From positions 248,001-312,000 of the forward strand of contig NC_019964.1 in assembly GCF_000328525.1 (NCBI RefSeq): a stretch of 64,000 bases of DNA, given 5' to 3'. Position 1 is the stretch's first letter. The number at the start of each line of letters is the position of its first letter. Shown in pieces: positions 52,247 through 60,812 of the stretch. The position numbers and the translations under genes were made by a program. This DNA is from Halovivax ruber XH-70. Its GTDB lineage: Archaea; Halobacteriota; Halobacteria; Halobacteriales; Natrialbaceae. The notes below the pieces were generated by a model. It ran no database searches, was not told where the DNA came from, and worked only from the letters and a program-made list of their open reading frames with translations.

Positions 52247-53548
52247 CTACTCGCTCACGGCTGACGCCGTTCGCTCCTTGAGGGTAGCGCGGGACCTTCG
52301 GTCCCGCTGACCATGCGAACGGGCGCTTCGGGCCCGTGACCAGATAGGGCTTCCTGCTTCCACGACGCGCTTTGCAGATACAGGTGTATCCACAGGGAGC
52401 GCAGTCTCCACAGGCGTTGATTCGGAGTATCCCACTCCTACATCTTCGAGGCCGCGAGAAAGGATGTTCCATGCCGCGTTCGCGTCCCTGTCCGCTTCAA
52501 ATCCGCAGGCAGGACAGGAGTGTTCACGGACCCACAACGGCTTCTTTGTCTCGACGCCGCACGACGCGCACTCCTTGGTCGTCCCTCTCGGGTTGACCGC
52601 CACGAAGTGCGTCCCCTCGCGCTCGCACTTGTATTCGAGCAACGAGAGGAACGTTCGCCATGCCGCGGACGCGGTGTTGCGGCTGTTCGACGGCGACTCC
52701 ATCATGCCCTTCACGTTCAGGTCTTCGACCGCCACGAGGTCGTACTCCCGAGCGTAGTACTTCGAGAGTTTGTGCAAGAAGTCGCGGCGTTTTCGTCGGA
52801 GGTCGGCGTGACACTCCGCGATTCGACGCCGTTGTTTCTCGTAGTTGTTCGACCCGTGTTCCTTCCGGGAGAGCTTCCGTTGCTCGCGCTCCAGTCGCTC
52901 TCGTTCGTCAGAGAGGTCGAGCGACCCGACCGCCGTGCCGTCGGTATCGTGGGCGTACGTGAGAATCCCCACGTCAATCCCAACGCACTTCTCGGGATTC
53001 TCAGGCGGCTCAGGAGATTCACGGTCCATTTGGACGCCGAACGTGGCGAACCACTCGCCCGTCGGTTCCTTTTTGAGCGTGACCTGCTTGAATGCGGCAT
53101 CGTCTGGAATCTCTCGGTGGAGCTGGATCGGTATGTCCGCAAGTTTCGAGAGTGACAGGACAGTCTGACCGCCCTTCTTGTCGAGCTTGAAGCCGGACTG
53201 GCTGTACGTGAAACTGCGGAACTCCCGTGGCGGCTTCCACTTGAGTTGACCGACGCCGTAGCCGTTCTCCTTGAGTTTGGAGAGGCCTTTGAGATTGTCG
53301 AACAACCGTTCTACGACGGTCTGAAGGACTTTCGAGTACACGTCAGAGAGGTCGTTCCACCACTTCTTGAGGTCGGGTAACTCAGACCGTAGCGTGGTCA
53401 TTGACGGCAGTTCACCGTGTTCGTCTTGGTACTCGTTGAGGCGGTAGCGTGTGTGGTTGTACAGTTGCCTACAAATATCGCGGTGGCGGTCCAACTCCTC
53501 ACGGTGGGCGTTGGACGGCTTGAGTCGATACTTGTAGGAGTAGTACAT
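52247..53548 (-). CDS. tnpB: TnpB RNA-guided endonuclease of IS605 family
   Basis: A 433-residue TnpB. An N-terminal helical DNA/RNA-binding region (MYYSYKYRLKPSNAHREELD) precedes a split RuvC nuclease: Asp in CVGIDVGILTYA, Glu in LVAVEDLNVKGMM, and Asp in EADRDANAAWNI. Between the last two is the zinc finger CASCGVETKKP ... CPACG. All catalytic residues are present. TnpB proteins cut DNA guided by an omega RNA made from the transposon's right end and so help keep the element. The C-terminal ~35 residues are low-complexity and overlap hairpins (52289-52307 and 52319-52337) that could be part of that RNA. The ATG overlaps the tnpA TGA. Confidence 0.93.
   Translation of the reverse strand: MYYSYKYRLKPSNAHREELDRHRDICRQLYNHTRYRLNEYQDEHGELPSMTTLRSELPDLKKWWNDLSDVYSKVLQTVVERLFDNLKGLSKLKENGYGVGQLKWKPPREFRSFTYSQSGFKLDKKGGQTVLSLSKLADIPIQLHREIPDDAAFKQVTLKKEPTGEWFATFGVQMDRESPEPPENPEKCVGIDVGILTYAHDTDGTAVGSLDLSDERERLEREQRKLSRKEHGSNNYEKQRRRIAECHADLRRKRRDFLHKLSKYYAREYDLVAVEDLNVKGMMESPSNSRNTASAAWRTFLSLLEYKCEREGTHFVAVNPRGTTKECASCGVETKKPLWVREHSCPACGFEADRDANAAWNILSRGLEDVGVGYSESTPVETALPVDTPVSAKRVVEAGSPIWSRARSARSHGQRDRRSRATLKERTASAVSE
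52289..52337 (-). ncRNA. Candidate omega RNA hairpins within tnpB 3' end
   Basis: Two stems lie near the end of tnpB: GCGGGACC/GGTCCCGC with a three-base loop (52289-52307, perfect) and ACGGGC/GCCCGT with a seven-base loop (52319-52337). IS605-type omega RNAs span the tnpB 3' end and the element's right end, so these stems are suitable scaffold candidates. The guide would lie beyond the right end, near 52228. Confidence 0.4.
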
Positions 53549-53955
53549 CAGGACTCTCGTTGTTCTTCGACGTATTGTTTCAGAACGTCGAGCGACACCT
53601 GCCCCGTCGAAAGGAGGCAGTAGGAACTGTTCCAGAACGAGTCGCCCCACAGTTCGGTCTTCAGTTCGTCCTCGTACTCGTTGCGGATACGACGAGCGGT
53701 CGCACCCTTCACGGTGTTGATGAACTTCACGAGGTCTGTGGTCGGCTTCGCTCGGAACTGGACGTGTATATGGTCGTCCTCACCGTCGAGATTGACGAGT
53801 TCGACGCCGTAGTTGTCCGCGAACCCTTCGATGATACCTCGAATGAAGTTGGTTCGTTCTTCGGTTAGCACCCCTCGCCGATACTTCGTCGTGAGTATCA
53901 GGTGATAGTGGAGCGAGTAGACCGAATGCGAACCTGAGTCGAGGTCGTACTGCAT
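53548..53955 (-). CDS. tnpA: IS200-type Y1 transposase TnpA
   Basis: A 135-residue single-strand DNA transposase. The HUH motif is DHIHVQF (about residue 62), and the catalytic tyrosine is in DVLKQYVEEQ near residue 128. YSLHYHLILTTKYRRGVL is the usual N-terminal strand. It cleaves and joins the hairpin-bearing ends during peel-and-paste transposition as a dimer. It is complete and ends in a TGATG overlap with tnpB. Confidence 0.93.
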   Translation of the reverse strand: MQYDLDSGSHSVYSLHYHLILTTKYRRGVLTEERTNFIRGIIEGFADNYGVELVNLDGEDDHIHVQFRAKPTTDLVKFINTVKGATARRIRNEYEDELKTELWGDSFWNSSYCLLSTGQVSLDVLKQYVEEQRES

Positions 53956-54054
53956 TGGGTTCGGTAGTTAGTACGACACCCTAACGAAAAAAGATAGCGA
54001 TTACGTGGGCCTGTGGGACGGCTACCGAACACGTTTGAGAGCTGTACGGCGTTG

Positions 54055-54118
54055 ACGAGACGCAAAGCGTCTCGTTCGCACACCAGAAATCACCGATTTC
54101 TGGGGACGCTGTGTCCCC
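54055..54118. repeat. Overlapping hairpins near the IS left end
   Basis: Three stems: ACGAGACGC/GCGTCTCGT with an AAA loop (54055-54075), CCAGAAATC/GATTTCTGG with an ACC loop (54083-54103), and GGGGAC/GTCCCC with a five-base loop (54102-54118). The second and third share two G bases, so they compete. Subterminal palindromes are how TnpA recognises IS200/605 ends, but these lie more than 95 bases from tnpA and could also serve as terminators. Confidence 0.5.
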
Positions 54119-54208
54119 TCCCGACTCGCGCCTTCGGAATTCGTTGAGGAAGGGACTTAGCGCCTTGAGTCACTAAACACTTATCCGTGGAGTATCTCGG
54201 TAGGCGTG

Positions 54209-54925
54209 ATGAATCGTCGGAGCTACCTGGGAACGGCCGGTGCGGCGACACTCGCCGGTCTCGCCGGCTGTACCGGACTGCTCGGGATGGACGAACACGA
54301 GGCGAACCCGGTCGGTGTCGCTGCCGAGACGCGGGCGGACACCGGGTACGAACAGCGTCGTGTCAACGATCTCGTTATCGAAGAGTCGGTCGACATGCTG
54401 CTGTGGTCCGAGACGGTCTCGGTGACGAATTACCTCGTCGAACACGAAAAGAGCGTCTCGGTCGGGCCACTGACGGACCAGCGAGCCGCGGTCTTCGTCG
54501 CCCTTTCGACCCCAAAAGTATCGGTCCTCGGCCAGCAGCTCAATCCGATCGAGGACATGGAGACGGCCAGACTCGTGACGATGATCGCAGAGAACTACGA
54601 GGGGATGGGCACGCCTCGCCATATCGAAGACGAGAAATTGTCCGTCCTCGACCAGCAGGTCGTCACATCCGCGTTCCGGACGACTGCGACGTTCGCCGGC
54701 GGGCAGGAGATCGAGGTGAACCTTCACGTCACGGAGGCCATCGACGCCGGCGACGATCTGGTCGTTGGCGTCGGGGTCTACCCGCGCCAACTCGCCGATC
54801 GGGAGCGACCAAACGTCGAGTCGCTGATCACGTCGATCGACCCGTCGGTCGACGTGGAGGGCGAGTCCGCCGATGGAACCAATTCGTCAGATGGCGGCGA
54901 GAACCAGAACGGACTCGGTCTCTAA
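54209..54925 (+). CDS. Twin-arginine lipoprotein, DUF6517-like
   Basis: A 238-residue protein starting MNRRSYLGTAGAATLAGLAGC: twin-arginine signal and lipobox with Cys21. The mature part has a haloarchaeal pattern of alternating strands (ESVDMLLWSETVSVTNYLVE, VFVALSTPKVSVLGQQLNPI) that matches DUF6517 proteins as I recall them. It is anchored on the outer face of the membrane; function unknown. The C-terminus is a short Ser/Gly/Asn-rich tail. Confidence 0.75.
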   Translation: MNRRSYLGTAGAATLAGLAGCTGLLGMDEHEANPVGVAAETRADTGYEQRRVNDLVIEESVDMLLWSETVSVTNYLVEHEKSVSVGPLTDQRAAVFVALSTPKVSVLGQQLNPIEDMETARLVTMIAENYEGMGTPRHIEDEKLSVLDQQVVTSAFRTTATFAGGQEIEVNLHVTEAIDAGDDLVVGVGVYPRQLADRERPNVESLITSIDPSVDVEGESADGTNSSDGGENQNGLGL

Positions 54926-54992
54926 CCGACTCGACATCTCTTCTCACGCCAATTCTAGTCTCATCCCTTTTCGACACTTGTCCCCTCCTGGC

Positions 54993-55631
54993 TCAGGACG
55001 GCGACGGCCGCCGTTCCTGAACCCGTTTTCGCTCTTCTTTGGGCGTTTCGACGATCGATTCGACGTACTTCGCCAGGACGTCGACCTCGAGGTGGACCGG
55101 ATCGCCGACTGCCTTCTCCGAGAGCGTCGTGATCTCGTACGTCGTCGGGACGATAGCCACCGTGACCCGGTCGCCGTCGAGGTCGGCGACGGTGAGGCTG
55201 ATTCCGTCTATCGTGATCGAGCCCTTCTCCACGACGTACCGGGCGTAACCGTCGGGAAGCTCGAACTCGACGTACCAGTCCTCGCCGACCGATTCGACCG
55301 CCGAGACGGTCGCGACCGCGTCGACGTGGCCCTGCACGACGTGGCCGTCGAACCGCCCGCTCGCCGGCATCGCGCGTTCGAGATTCACCGCGTCACCGGC
55401 TTCGAGATCGCCGAGGTAGGTACGCTCGACCGTCTCGCTCGCGAGGAACACCTCGAACCACGACCCGGTCTCGAAGCGCTCGACGGTCAGACAGACGCCG
55501 CTGACGCTGATACTCGCTCCGTGTGCGACGTCTTCGACCACCTCGTCTGCCTCGATTCGCAGGCGAACGCCGTCGTCGGTCGCGTCGCGCGATCGGATCG
55601 TCCCCGTCTCTTCGACGATACCGGTGAACAT
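54993..55631 (-). CDS. ribE: Riboflavin synthase (bacterial-type, two-barrel)
   Basis: A 212-residue protein made of two homologous beta-barrels: MFTGIVEETGTI ... SISVSGVCLTVERF and FDGHVVQGHVDAVATV ... SITIDGISLTVADLDGD. These MFTGIVE and GHVQGHVD motifs are diagnostic. It dismutates two 6,7-dimethyl-8-ribityllumazine molecules to riboflavin, acting as a trimer in the cytosol. Haloarchaea use this bacterial-type enzyme instead of the archaeal RibC. The ATG at 55631 starts the canonical N-terminus. Confidence 0.95.
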   Translation of the reverse strand: MFTGIVEETGTIRSRDATDDGVRLRIEADEVVEDVAHGASISVSGVCLTVERFETGSWFEVFLASETVERTYLGDLEAGDAVNLERAMPASGRFDGHVVQGHVDAVATVSAVESVGEDWYVEFELPDGYARYVVEKGSITIDGISLTVADLDGDRVTVAIVPTTYEITTLSEKAVGDPVHLEVDVLAKYVESIVETPKEERKRVQERRPSPS

Positions 55632-55836
55632 GTCGAGTTCTCGGGCGTCCTGCGGGTTAATTGTTCCGTTCGCGTTATCTATCTCGGATTCGTTACACCC
55701 GGTCGCCGATCCGTCGAAGCCGATCGAACGCCCGCTATCTCCGCGACAGCGCCCGACGCCGACACAGACCACCGAACTCCCGTCGTACCCCCTCCTGACC
55801 GACGAACCTTTTGGCCCGGCCGTCTAGTGGTCGCTA

Positions 55837-56079
55837 ATGGCAGGCATCGTCGAGACGATTCAGCTCGCCGGCGTCCTCATCTTCGCGATCCCCGCCGCGA
55901 TCGCCGGCATCGACTTCCTGGTGTTTCGCGGTGAGCCACTGCTCGGTGGCGCGCTCGTCGGGCTGGCGATCGCCCTCGTCGCGATCGAGCAGTACCTGAC
56001 GACACCCGGCGATCTGCCGGGGGCGGTCGCGTCGCGGGCGGAGGACGCGCTCACCGTCGAACCCGACGAGGAGGAGTAG
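55837..56079 (+). CDS. Small two-helix membrane protein
   Basis: An 80-residue protein with two hydrophobic helices (about 8-28 and 35-52) and an acidic C-terminus. It is convergent with the M24-like gene whose stop lies 14 bases away. A conserved haloarchaeal small membrane protein by appearance; function unknown. Confidence 0.65.
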   Translation: MAGIVETIQLAGVLIFAIPAAIAGIDFLVFRGEPLLGGALVGLAIALVAIEQYLTTPGDLPGAVASRAEDALTVEPDEEE

Positions 56080-56092
56080 GCTGCGATCGATC

Positions 56093-57301
56093 TCACGCCG
56101 TCGATAGGTCGCTGCGCTCTGTGAGCGCGACCGGATCGAGCGTGTGACTCGGCCGCGAGAGCCACTCGACGCCGTCCGTTTCCACCGCGAGGAGGTCGGC
56201 GAGGACGACCTCGCGGCCGTCGGGGGCCGGCACGCACGCCTCGAGCGCGACGACGGCCCCCGCCGCGACCTCGTGGGCCGGGCGAACCGGCCGTTCGCCG
56301 ACGGTGAGGCCCACGCCGCCGACGGTTGCGGTCGCCTCTCGCTCGAAGCCGAAGGAGCCAGCTTCGGCGGCGAGTTCGACTTCGACCGCTCGGACGGACG
56401 CGGCGTCGGCCGTGAGCATGGTGGCCGCCGACCGGAGGGCGCTCTCGACGGCGACGTGCGCGCGTCGCTCCCAGCCGCCGTCGGTGTCTGGCACGAGCGT
56501 CCGCGCGAGATAGCCCCGGTAGCCACCCGGCCCACGGGGCGCCAGCCGGACGACGAGCGCGTCGCCGGGTCGGATGGGCCGATCGGACTCGGTGCTGGTG
56601 ATCGACGTCGCTCCTGCGGGACGCGCCCCGGCGGCGACGATCGCGGCATCGATTTCGCGGCGCAGCCGAGCGGTCGTGAGCGGTCCGTCCGCGGTCTGGA
56701 GTCCGTCGGTGGTCGCTGTCGCGTCGACGAGTACCTCGCCGGCGTGGTGGAGCCCCGCGACGGCGGCTCGCTGGGCGGTTTCGATCCGGGCACGGGCCAC
56801 GGCTCCCTTTCGTTCGCGAGCCAGGCCGATGGCGTCGGAGGAGGCGAGTTCGAAGCCCGCTCGCTCTATGTACAGCGCCGCGTCGTGTGGAATCGACGCC
56901 GGGGCGAGCAGCGTTTCGTCGTCGGGGAGCGTCGTCGACAGCCGCTCGGCGAGCGTCGCAGCCGGCTGGTCGGCGTCCGCCGGTGAGACGACGAGGATGT
57001 CGTCGGACACGACGGCGACGGCCCAGGGGGCGGTCGACCGGCCGTCGAGCGCGTTGCCGGCGGTTAGATCGAGCGACATCTCGAAATCGGTGTTGTCCCC
57101 ATCGAGTGGCGTCTCGAGACCGGCGACGTCTCCATCCAGTGCCGTGTCGAGACCGGCCGTGTTCGTCTCGGTCGCCGTGTAGCCGTCCCGGTTTGCGAGC
57201 AGATAGTGAATTCCGGGATCCTGCCGTGGACCGGCGTGGACAAATCCGGCAGCTGCCTCGTCCGCGAGCGCCGATCGGATCGCCGCGAACGCGTCCGTCA
57301 C
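56093..57301 (-). CDS. M24-fold (Xaa-Pro peptidase-like) protein lacking metal ligands
   Basis: A 402-residue protein with an N-terminal creatinase-like domain and a C-terminal pita-bread fold. The segments IRPGDALVVRLAPRGPGGYRGYLARTLV and GGVGLTVGE align with the M24 metal-site regions (normally VIDLGA, GYCSDITRT and GHGIGLEVHE), but the two Asp and the His are replaced. The final Glu regions (VALEACV, DLLAVETDGVEWLS) remain. It is probably not an aminopeptidase but a binding or scaffolding homologue. A GTG start at 57301 overlaps the helicase stop by four bases (GTGA), so the two are co-translated. Confidence 0.72.
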   Translation of the reverse strand: MTDAFAAIRSALADEAAAGFVHAGPRQDPGIHYLLANRDGYTATETNTAGLDTALDGDVAGLETPLDGDNTDFEMSLDLTAGNALDGRSTAPWAVAVVSDDILVVSPADADQPAATLAERLSTTLPDDETLLAPASIPHDAALYIERAGFELASSDAIGLARERKGAVARARIETAQRAAVAGLHHAGEVLVDATATTDGLQTADGPLTTARLRREIDAAIVAAGARPAGATSITSTESDRPIRPGDALVVRLAPRGPGGYRGYLARTLVPDTDGGWERRAHVAVESALRSAATMLTADAASVRAVEVELAAEAGSFGFEREATATVGGVGLTVGERPVRPAHEVAAGAVVALEACVPAPDGREVVLADLLAVETDGVEWLSRPSHTLDPVALTERSDLSTA

Positions 57302-59175
57302 GGCGCTTCGGCTTCGAGTTCCTGTGGGCGCTGGGCCTCCTCGACGAGTTCCTCGAGGCTCTGGTCCGTGAGCTCGTTGTTCAGCAGGACGTCGATCGGC
57401 AGCGTGGGGGCACCGTCGACCAGATTCTCGAGCAAGACGAGCCGTTCGCGAGCCCGGGACATCCCGACGTAGAAGACGCGCCGTTCGTTGTCGGTGAGGA
57501 TGGGGACGGGCGAGGTGGTCTTGGTGAACTCTTCGACGCCGGGGATGTCGGTGACGCCGCCCTCGCCGTCGCCGGAGCGATCCTCGATGGTGGCGACCAT
57601 CTGCTCGACGACCTTCTCGGTGAGGTCGGTGCCGACGAAGACGTGGTCGGCCTCGCGACCCTTCGCGGAGTGGATGGTGCCGACGCGGACGCGGTCGGTG
57701 TCCATCCCGCGGTACTCGCCGATGTTGAAGTAGGCCTTGACGGACTTCTTCTGGAAGCTGGTCACCTTCCGGAGCATGTCCGACGCGGACGCTTCGTCGG
57801 GCATGAACGGGACGTGCTCGTCGATCACCGAGGCGGGGACGGTGAGTTCCTCCAGATCGTCGACGCCCGCCTCCTCCTGCAGTTCGTCGATGTCGTCGAA
57901 GAGGGCGTCGCGCTCGTTGGTGCCGAACGCGGAGTCCTGGAGCATGTCGGCGAGTCGACGCGCCTCCAGCCCGTCGATATCCTCGTCCTCGCTGATGGCC
58001 TCGACGGCGCGGACGTACTGGGTCAGGCGGTCGGTCCACATCCGCTGGTCGGTCAGGGCAGTGAAGGGGACGCCCTCGGTGATGAACTCGTCGATGAACT
58101 GGAACATCTGGTAGCGCGCCCGGAAGAGCAGCATGATCGTGCCGTCGCCCTCGACGAGGGCGCGCCGGACCATCCGGACGACGTCGAGCATGGACTTGTT
58201 CGTCTCCGCCTCGACGATGCCGCCTTCCTTGCGTGGGTTGAGGTCCTTGTCCTGGCGGACGTCGATGTGGCGGATCTCGCGGTTGACGGCGTTCAACACG
58301 TTCGATGGCAGGCGGTAGGAGTTCGGGAGGACGACGTCGTCGTCGACCTCCTCGTCCAGGAGGAGCGCGGGATCGGCGCCCTGCCAGGAGTAGACGACCT
58401 GGTCGTCGTCGCCGGCGATCAGCACCTGCTCGACGTGGGGTTTCCACTCCTCGTAGACGTCGTACTGCAGGGTGGTGATGTCCTGAAACTCGTCGATGAC
58501 GAGGTAGTCGACGTTCGGGACGAGCGAGCGCTGTTCGACTCGCTCTAGCATGTCCGCGAAGCCGATCTTGCCCTCCTGGCCCTTGTAGTTGCGCCAGCCA
58601 CGGATCGCCTCGGGGACGTCGATTCGATCGTCGTCGCTCGGCCACGTCGGGGTGTACTTGTTACCCTCCTGGGCGTTGTCGTCGATCTCCGGCGGCAGGC
58701 GGACCTCCTCGTCGTCCCACTGGAAGGGAACGTCGTACCAGTCGGAGACGTCTCGGCTGGTCCGCTGGAGCCACTGGCTCGTCGCGATGATCTTGTTCCC
58801 GATGGTCGTCGAGCGGGCGGTCCGGCGGCCGGCGCCGCTGTACTCGTCCTCGTACTCGATGCCGTAGTCCTCACAGAAGCCTTCCTTGTCGGACTCGCCG
58901 ATGACGTCGCCGCGCGAGAGGTCCAGCAGTTCGTAGGCCTTCGCGTGCATCGTACAGACGTTGCCCTGCAGCGAGCGGGGGTTCTCGTCCAGACGCTCGG
59001 CGAGGCGCTCGCGGACCTCCTGGGCGGCAGCACGGGTGTAGGAGACGACGAGAATGTCACGGAACGTGACGTCGTCGGCTTCGAGAATCTCTTCGACGTG
59101 GTCGAGCAGCGCGGTCGTTTTCCCGCTGCCCGGCCCACCGAAGAGGCGCGTCACCGTCGTGTCGCTTGCGGTCAT
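57298..59175 (-). CDS. UvrD/Rep-type superfamily 1 DNA helicase
   Basis: A 625-residue SF1A helicase. Motifs in order: Walker A GGPGSGKTT (about residue 13), Ia VSYTRAAAQEVRERL, II VDYLVIDEFQDI (DEFQD), III AGDDDQVVYSWQGADP, IV PNSYRLPSNV, V VGTIHSAKGREADHVFVG and VI VFYVGMSRARERLVLLEN. It should unwind DNA 3' to 5' in repair or restart. It is shorter than bacterial UvrD, with reduced 1B/2B insertions. The ATG at 59175 lies about 30 bases from a CTTATG TATA-like element. It is co-translated with the M24-like protein through a GTGA overlap. Confidence 0.92.
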   Translation of the reverse strand: MTASDTTVTRLFGGPGSGKTTALLDHVEEILEADDVTFRDILVVSYTRAAAQEVRERLAERLDENPRSLQGNVCTMHAKAYELLDLSRGDVIGESDKEGFCEDYGIEYEDEYSGAGRRTARSTTIGNKIIATSQWLQRTSRDVSDWYDVPFQWDDEEVRLPPEIDDNAQEGNKYTPTWPSDDDRIDVPEAIRGWRNYKGQEGKIGFADMLERVEQRSLVPNVDYLVIDEFQDITTLQYDVYEEWKPHVEQVLIAGDDDQVVYSWQGADPALLLDEEVDDDVVLPNSYRLPSNVLNAVNREIRHIDVRQDKDLNPRKEGGIVEAETNKSMLDVVRMVRRALVEGDGTIMLLFRARYQMFQFIDEFITEGVPFTALTDQRMWTDRLTQYVRAVEAISEDEDIDGLEARRLADMLQDSAFGTNERDALFDDIDELQEEAGVDDLEELTVPASVIDEHVPFMPDEASASDMLRKVTSFQKKSVKAYFNIGEYRGMDTDRVRVGTIHSAKGREADHVFVGTDLTEKVVEQMVATIEDRSGDGEGGVTDIPGVEEFTKTTSPVPILTDNERRVFYVGMSRARERLVLLENLVDGAPTLPIDVLLNNELTDQSLEELVEEAQRPQELEAEAP

Positions 59176-59313
59176 TGTCACCGTACAAGGGCGCGTCCCT
59201 CATAAGTGACGTGGGTTTCGTTCGAGCTACCGGTGGCTGAATCGTCGGCCGTTTTCGGCTGCGACAGCGATTCTCGGGGTCCGTGATCAGTCGGTCTGGT
59301 GGTCGGGAGGATG

Positions 59314-59472
59314 TCACGTTCCTCGTGTCGACCGCGCTTGCCGGACGTCGGCGCCGTCGCGAACCATGTCGGGGCAGTCAGGACAGACACGCGGCTGGTC
59401 CTCCTCGGGCGGCGTGAACACTCTGACGTACGTGTCGGTGACGAACGACCCGCAGTTCTGGCATTCCTCCAT
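59314..59472 (-). CDS. Tiny zinc-ribbon protein
   Basis: A 52-residue protein: MEECQNCGSFV ... RVCPDCPDM, with two CxxC pairs binding one zinc ion. The segment TDTYVRVFTPPEEDQPRVC is a haloarchaeal-type DUF7563-like sequence as recalled. Monocistronic. Function unknown; such proteins may be nucleic-acid or protein adaptors. Confidence 0.75.
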   Translation of the reverse strand: MEECQNCGSFVTDTYVRVFTPPEEDQPRVCPDCPDMVRDGADVRQARSTRGT

Positions 59473-59588
59473 ACGTACTCGTCTACACGTCTGCAATTCT
59501 TGCTATTAGTAATACCGGTCGTTGAAACAGATATTTGCAATTCAATCTGGAACCCGCGTCGGGACCGGGTTCAGGACAGTCGCAGGGG

Positions 59589-59777
59589 TTAGCGGCTCGG
59601 TGTCCACCCACAGACGGTGCAGGACGTGGCGGCTTCGTCGTGAAGGCCGCCACAGTCCGGACATTGCTTCTTCCGCCGGTTCTGATCCCAGCCAACGGGC
59701 TCGGTCTCGTGACCGCGGTCCGTCAAGAACTGGTCGAACACGTCGTCGGCACCGGTGGGAGTGGCTCCCATAGGCAT
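59589..59777 (-). CDS. Small CPxCG zinc-finger protein
   Basis: A 62-residue protein with CPDCGG and CTVCGW (two CPxCG-type pairs) in the C-terminal half, preceded by ADDVFDQFLTDRGHETEPVGWDQNRRKKQ, a conserved haloarchaeal block. An ATAATAAACC element at 59794-59803 is placed about 25 bases from the start. Two ATGs (59777 and 59771) are possible. Small CPxCG proteins in haloarchaea have roles in biofilm and swarming, but not for this member specifically. Confidence 0.75.
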   Translation of the reverse strand: MPMGATPTGADDVFDQFLTDRGHETEPVGWDQNRRKKQCPDCGGLHDEAATSCTVCGWTPSR

Positions 59778-59944
59778 GGGTTCACATCACACGATAATAA
59801 ACCTGGGGGTGTCACGCAACGGTCGCGTCCTGAGTGCTGTATCGTGCGTATTCGGCCGATACAGCTGTGGAGCCACGGACCCGTCAATACCGCTGTTGCG
59901 TCACGGACCCGCCAGCTTTTGGCCCACCGCCGCCAACGGCGGGT

Positions 59945-60769
59945 ATGAGCGACCTCTCGCTCGACGCGACGCAGCTCGATCGGTACTCGCGTCACGTCAT
60001 CATGGACGAGGTGGGGCCAGCCGGGCAGGCGGCGCTGCTCGACGGCTCCGTGCTCGTCGTCGGCGCGGGTGGGCTCGGCTCGCCGGTTATCCAGTACCTC
60101 GCGGCGGCGGGCGTCGGCCGGCTAGGAATCGTGGACGACGACGTCGTCGAACGCTCGAACCTCCAGCGCCAGATCGTCCACGCCGACGCCGACGTCGGCC
60201 GCTCGAAGGTCGAGAGCGCCGCCGCGTACGTCCGAAACCTGAACCCCGACGTCACCGTCGAAACCTACGAGACGCGACTCGATGCCGACTCGATCGACGA
60301 GATCGCCGCGGGCTACGACGTCGTCTGCGACGCCAGCGACAACTTCGCGACACGGTACCTCTGTAACGACTACTGCGTTCTCACGGACACGCCACTCTCC
60401 CACGGTGCGATCTACCGCTTCGAGGGACAGGTCATCACGATCGATCCCGGCGGAGACGGACCGTGCTACCGCTGTCTCTTCCCCCAGGCGCCGGAGCCGG
60501 GGACCGTCCCCGACTGCGCGACGACCGGCGTGCTGGGTGTCCTGCCCGGGACCGTCGGCTGTCTCCAGGCGACGGAGGTCATCAAGCAACTGACGGGCAT
60601 CGGCGAGGCGCTGACCGGCCGGCTGCTCATGTACGACGCCGCGGACATGTCGGTCGAGACCGTCCCGGTTCACCGCTCGCCCGACTGTCCCGTTTGCGGC
60701 GAGTCCGCCACGATCGACTCGCTCGACGAAGTCACCTACGAGGCGCGGTGTACGATCCCAGCGGAATAA
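59945..60769 (+). CDS. ubaA: UbaA, E1-like SAMP activating enzyme (ThiF/MoeB family)
   Basis: A 274-residue adenylyltransferase that activates small archaeal ubiquitin-like modifiers (SAMPs) for protein conjugation, tRNA thiolation and molybdopterin synthesis. Features: YSRHVIMDEVGPAGQAAL, the nucleotide loop VVGAGGLGSPVIQYLAAAGVG, DDDVVERSNLQRQIVH (Arg finger), and the catalytic Cys about residue 191 in TVPDCATTGVLG. Zinc is held by CYRC and CPVC. Start at 59945 matches family N-termini. Confidence 0.93.
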   Translation: MSDLSLDATQLDRYSRHVIMDEVGPAGQAALLDGSVLVVGAGGLGSPVIQYLAAAGVGRLGIVDDDVVERSNLQRQIVHADADVGRSKVESAAAYVRNLNPDVTVETYETRLDADSIDEIAAGYDVVCDASDNFATRYLCNDYCVLTDTPLSHGAIYRFEGQVITIDPGGDGPCYRCLFPQAPEPGTVPDCATTGVLGVLPGTVGCLQATEVIKQLTGIGEALTGRLLMYDAADMSVETVPVHRSPDCPVCGESATIDSLDEVTYEARCTIPAE

Positions 60770-60812
60770 GTACGGTAATGGCGCCACTGCTGTCGTCGAA
60801 CCCTTCCACCGC

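Larger units (their letters stand above)
52228..54175 (-). mobile_element. IS200/IS605-family insertion sequence (limits approximate)
   Basis: It carries tnpA and tnpB with a one-base overlap and no inverted terminal repeats, as is usual for this family. The right-end candidate is an imperfect hairpin at 52228-52265 overlapping the tnpB stop (GTCAG/CTGAC plus TGA/TCA). The left side, beyond tnpA, contains strong hairpins at 54055-54118. Both open frames look intact, so it may still be active. Exact ends need comparison with an empty site. Confidence 0.75.
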
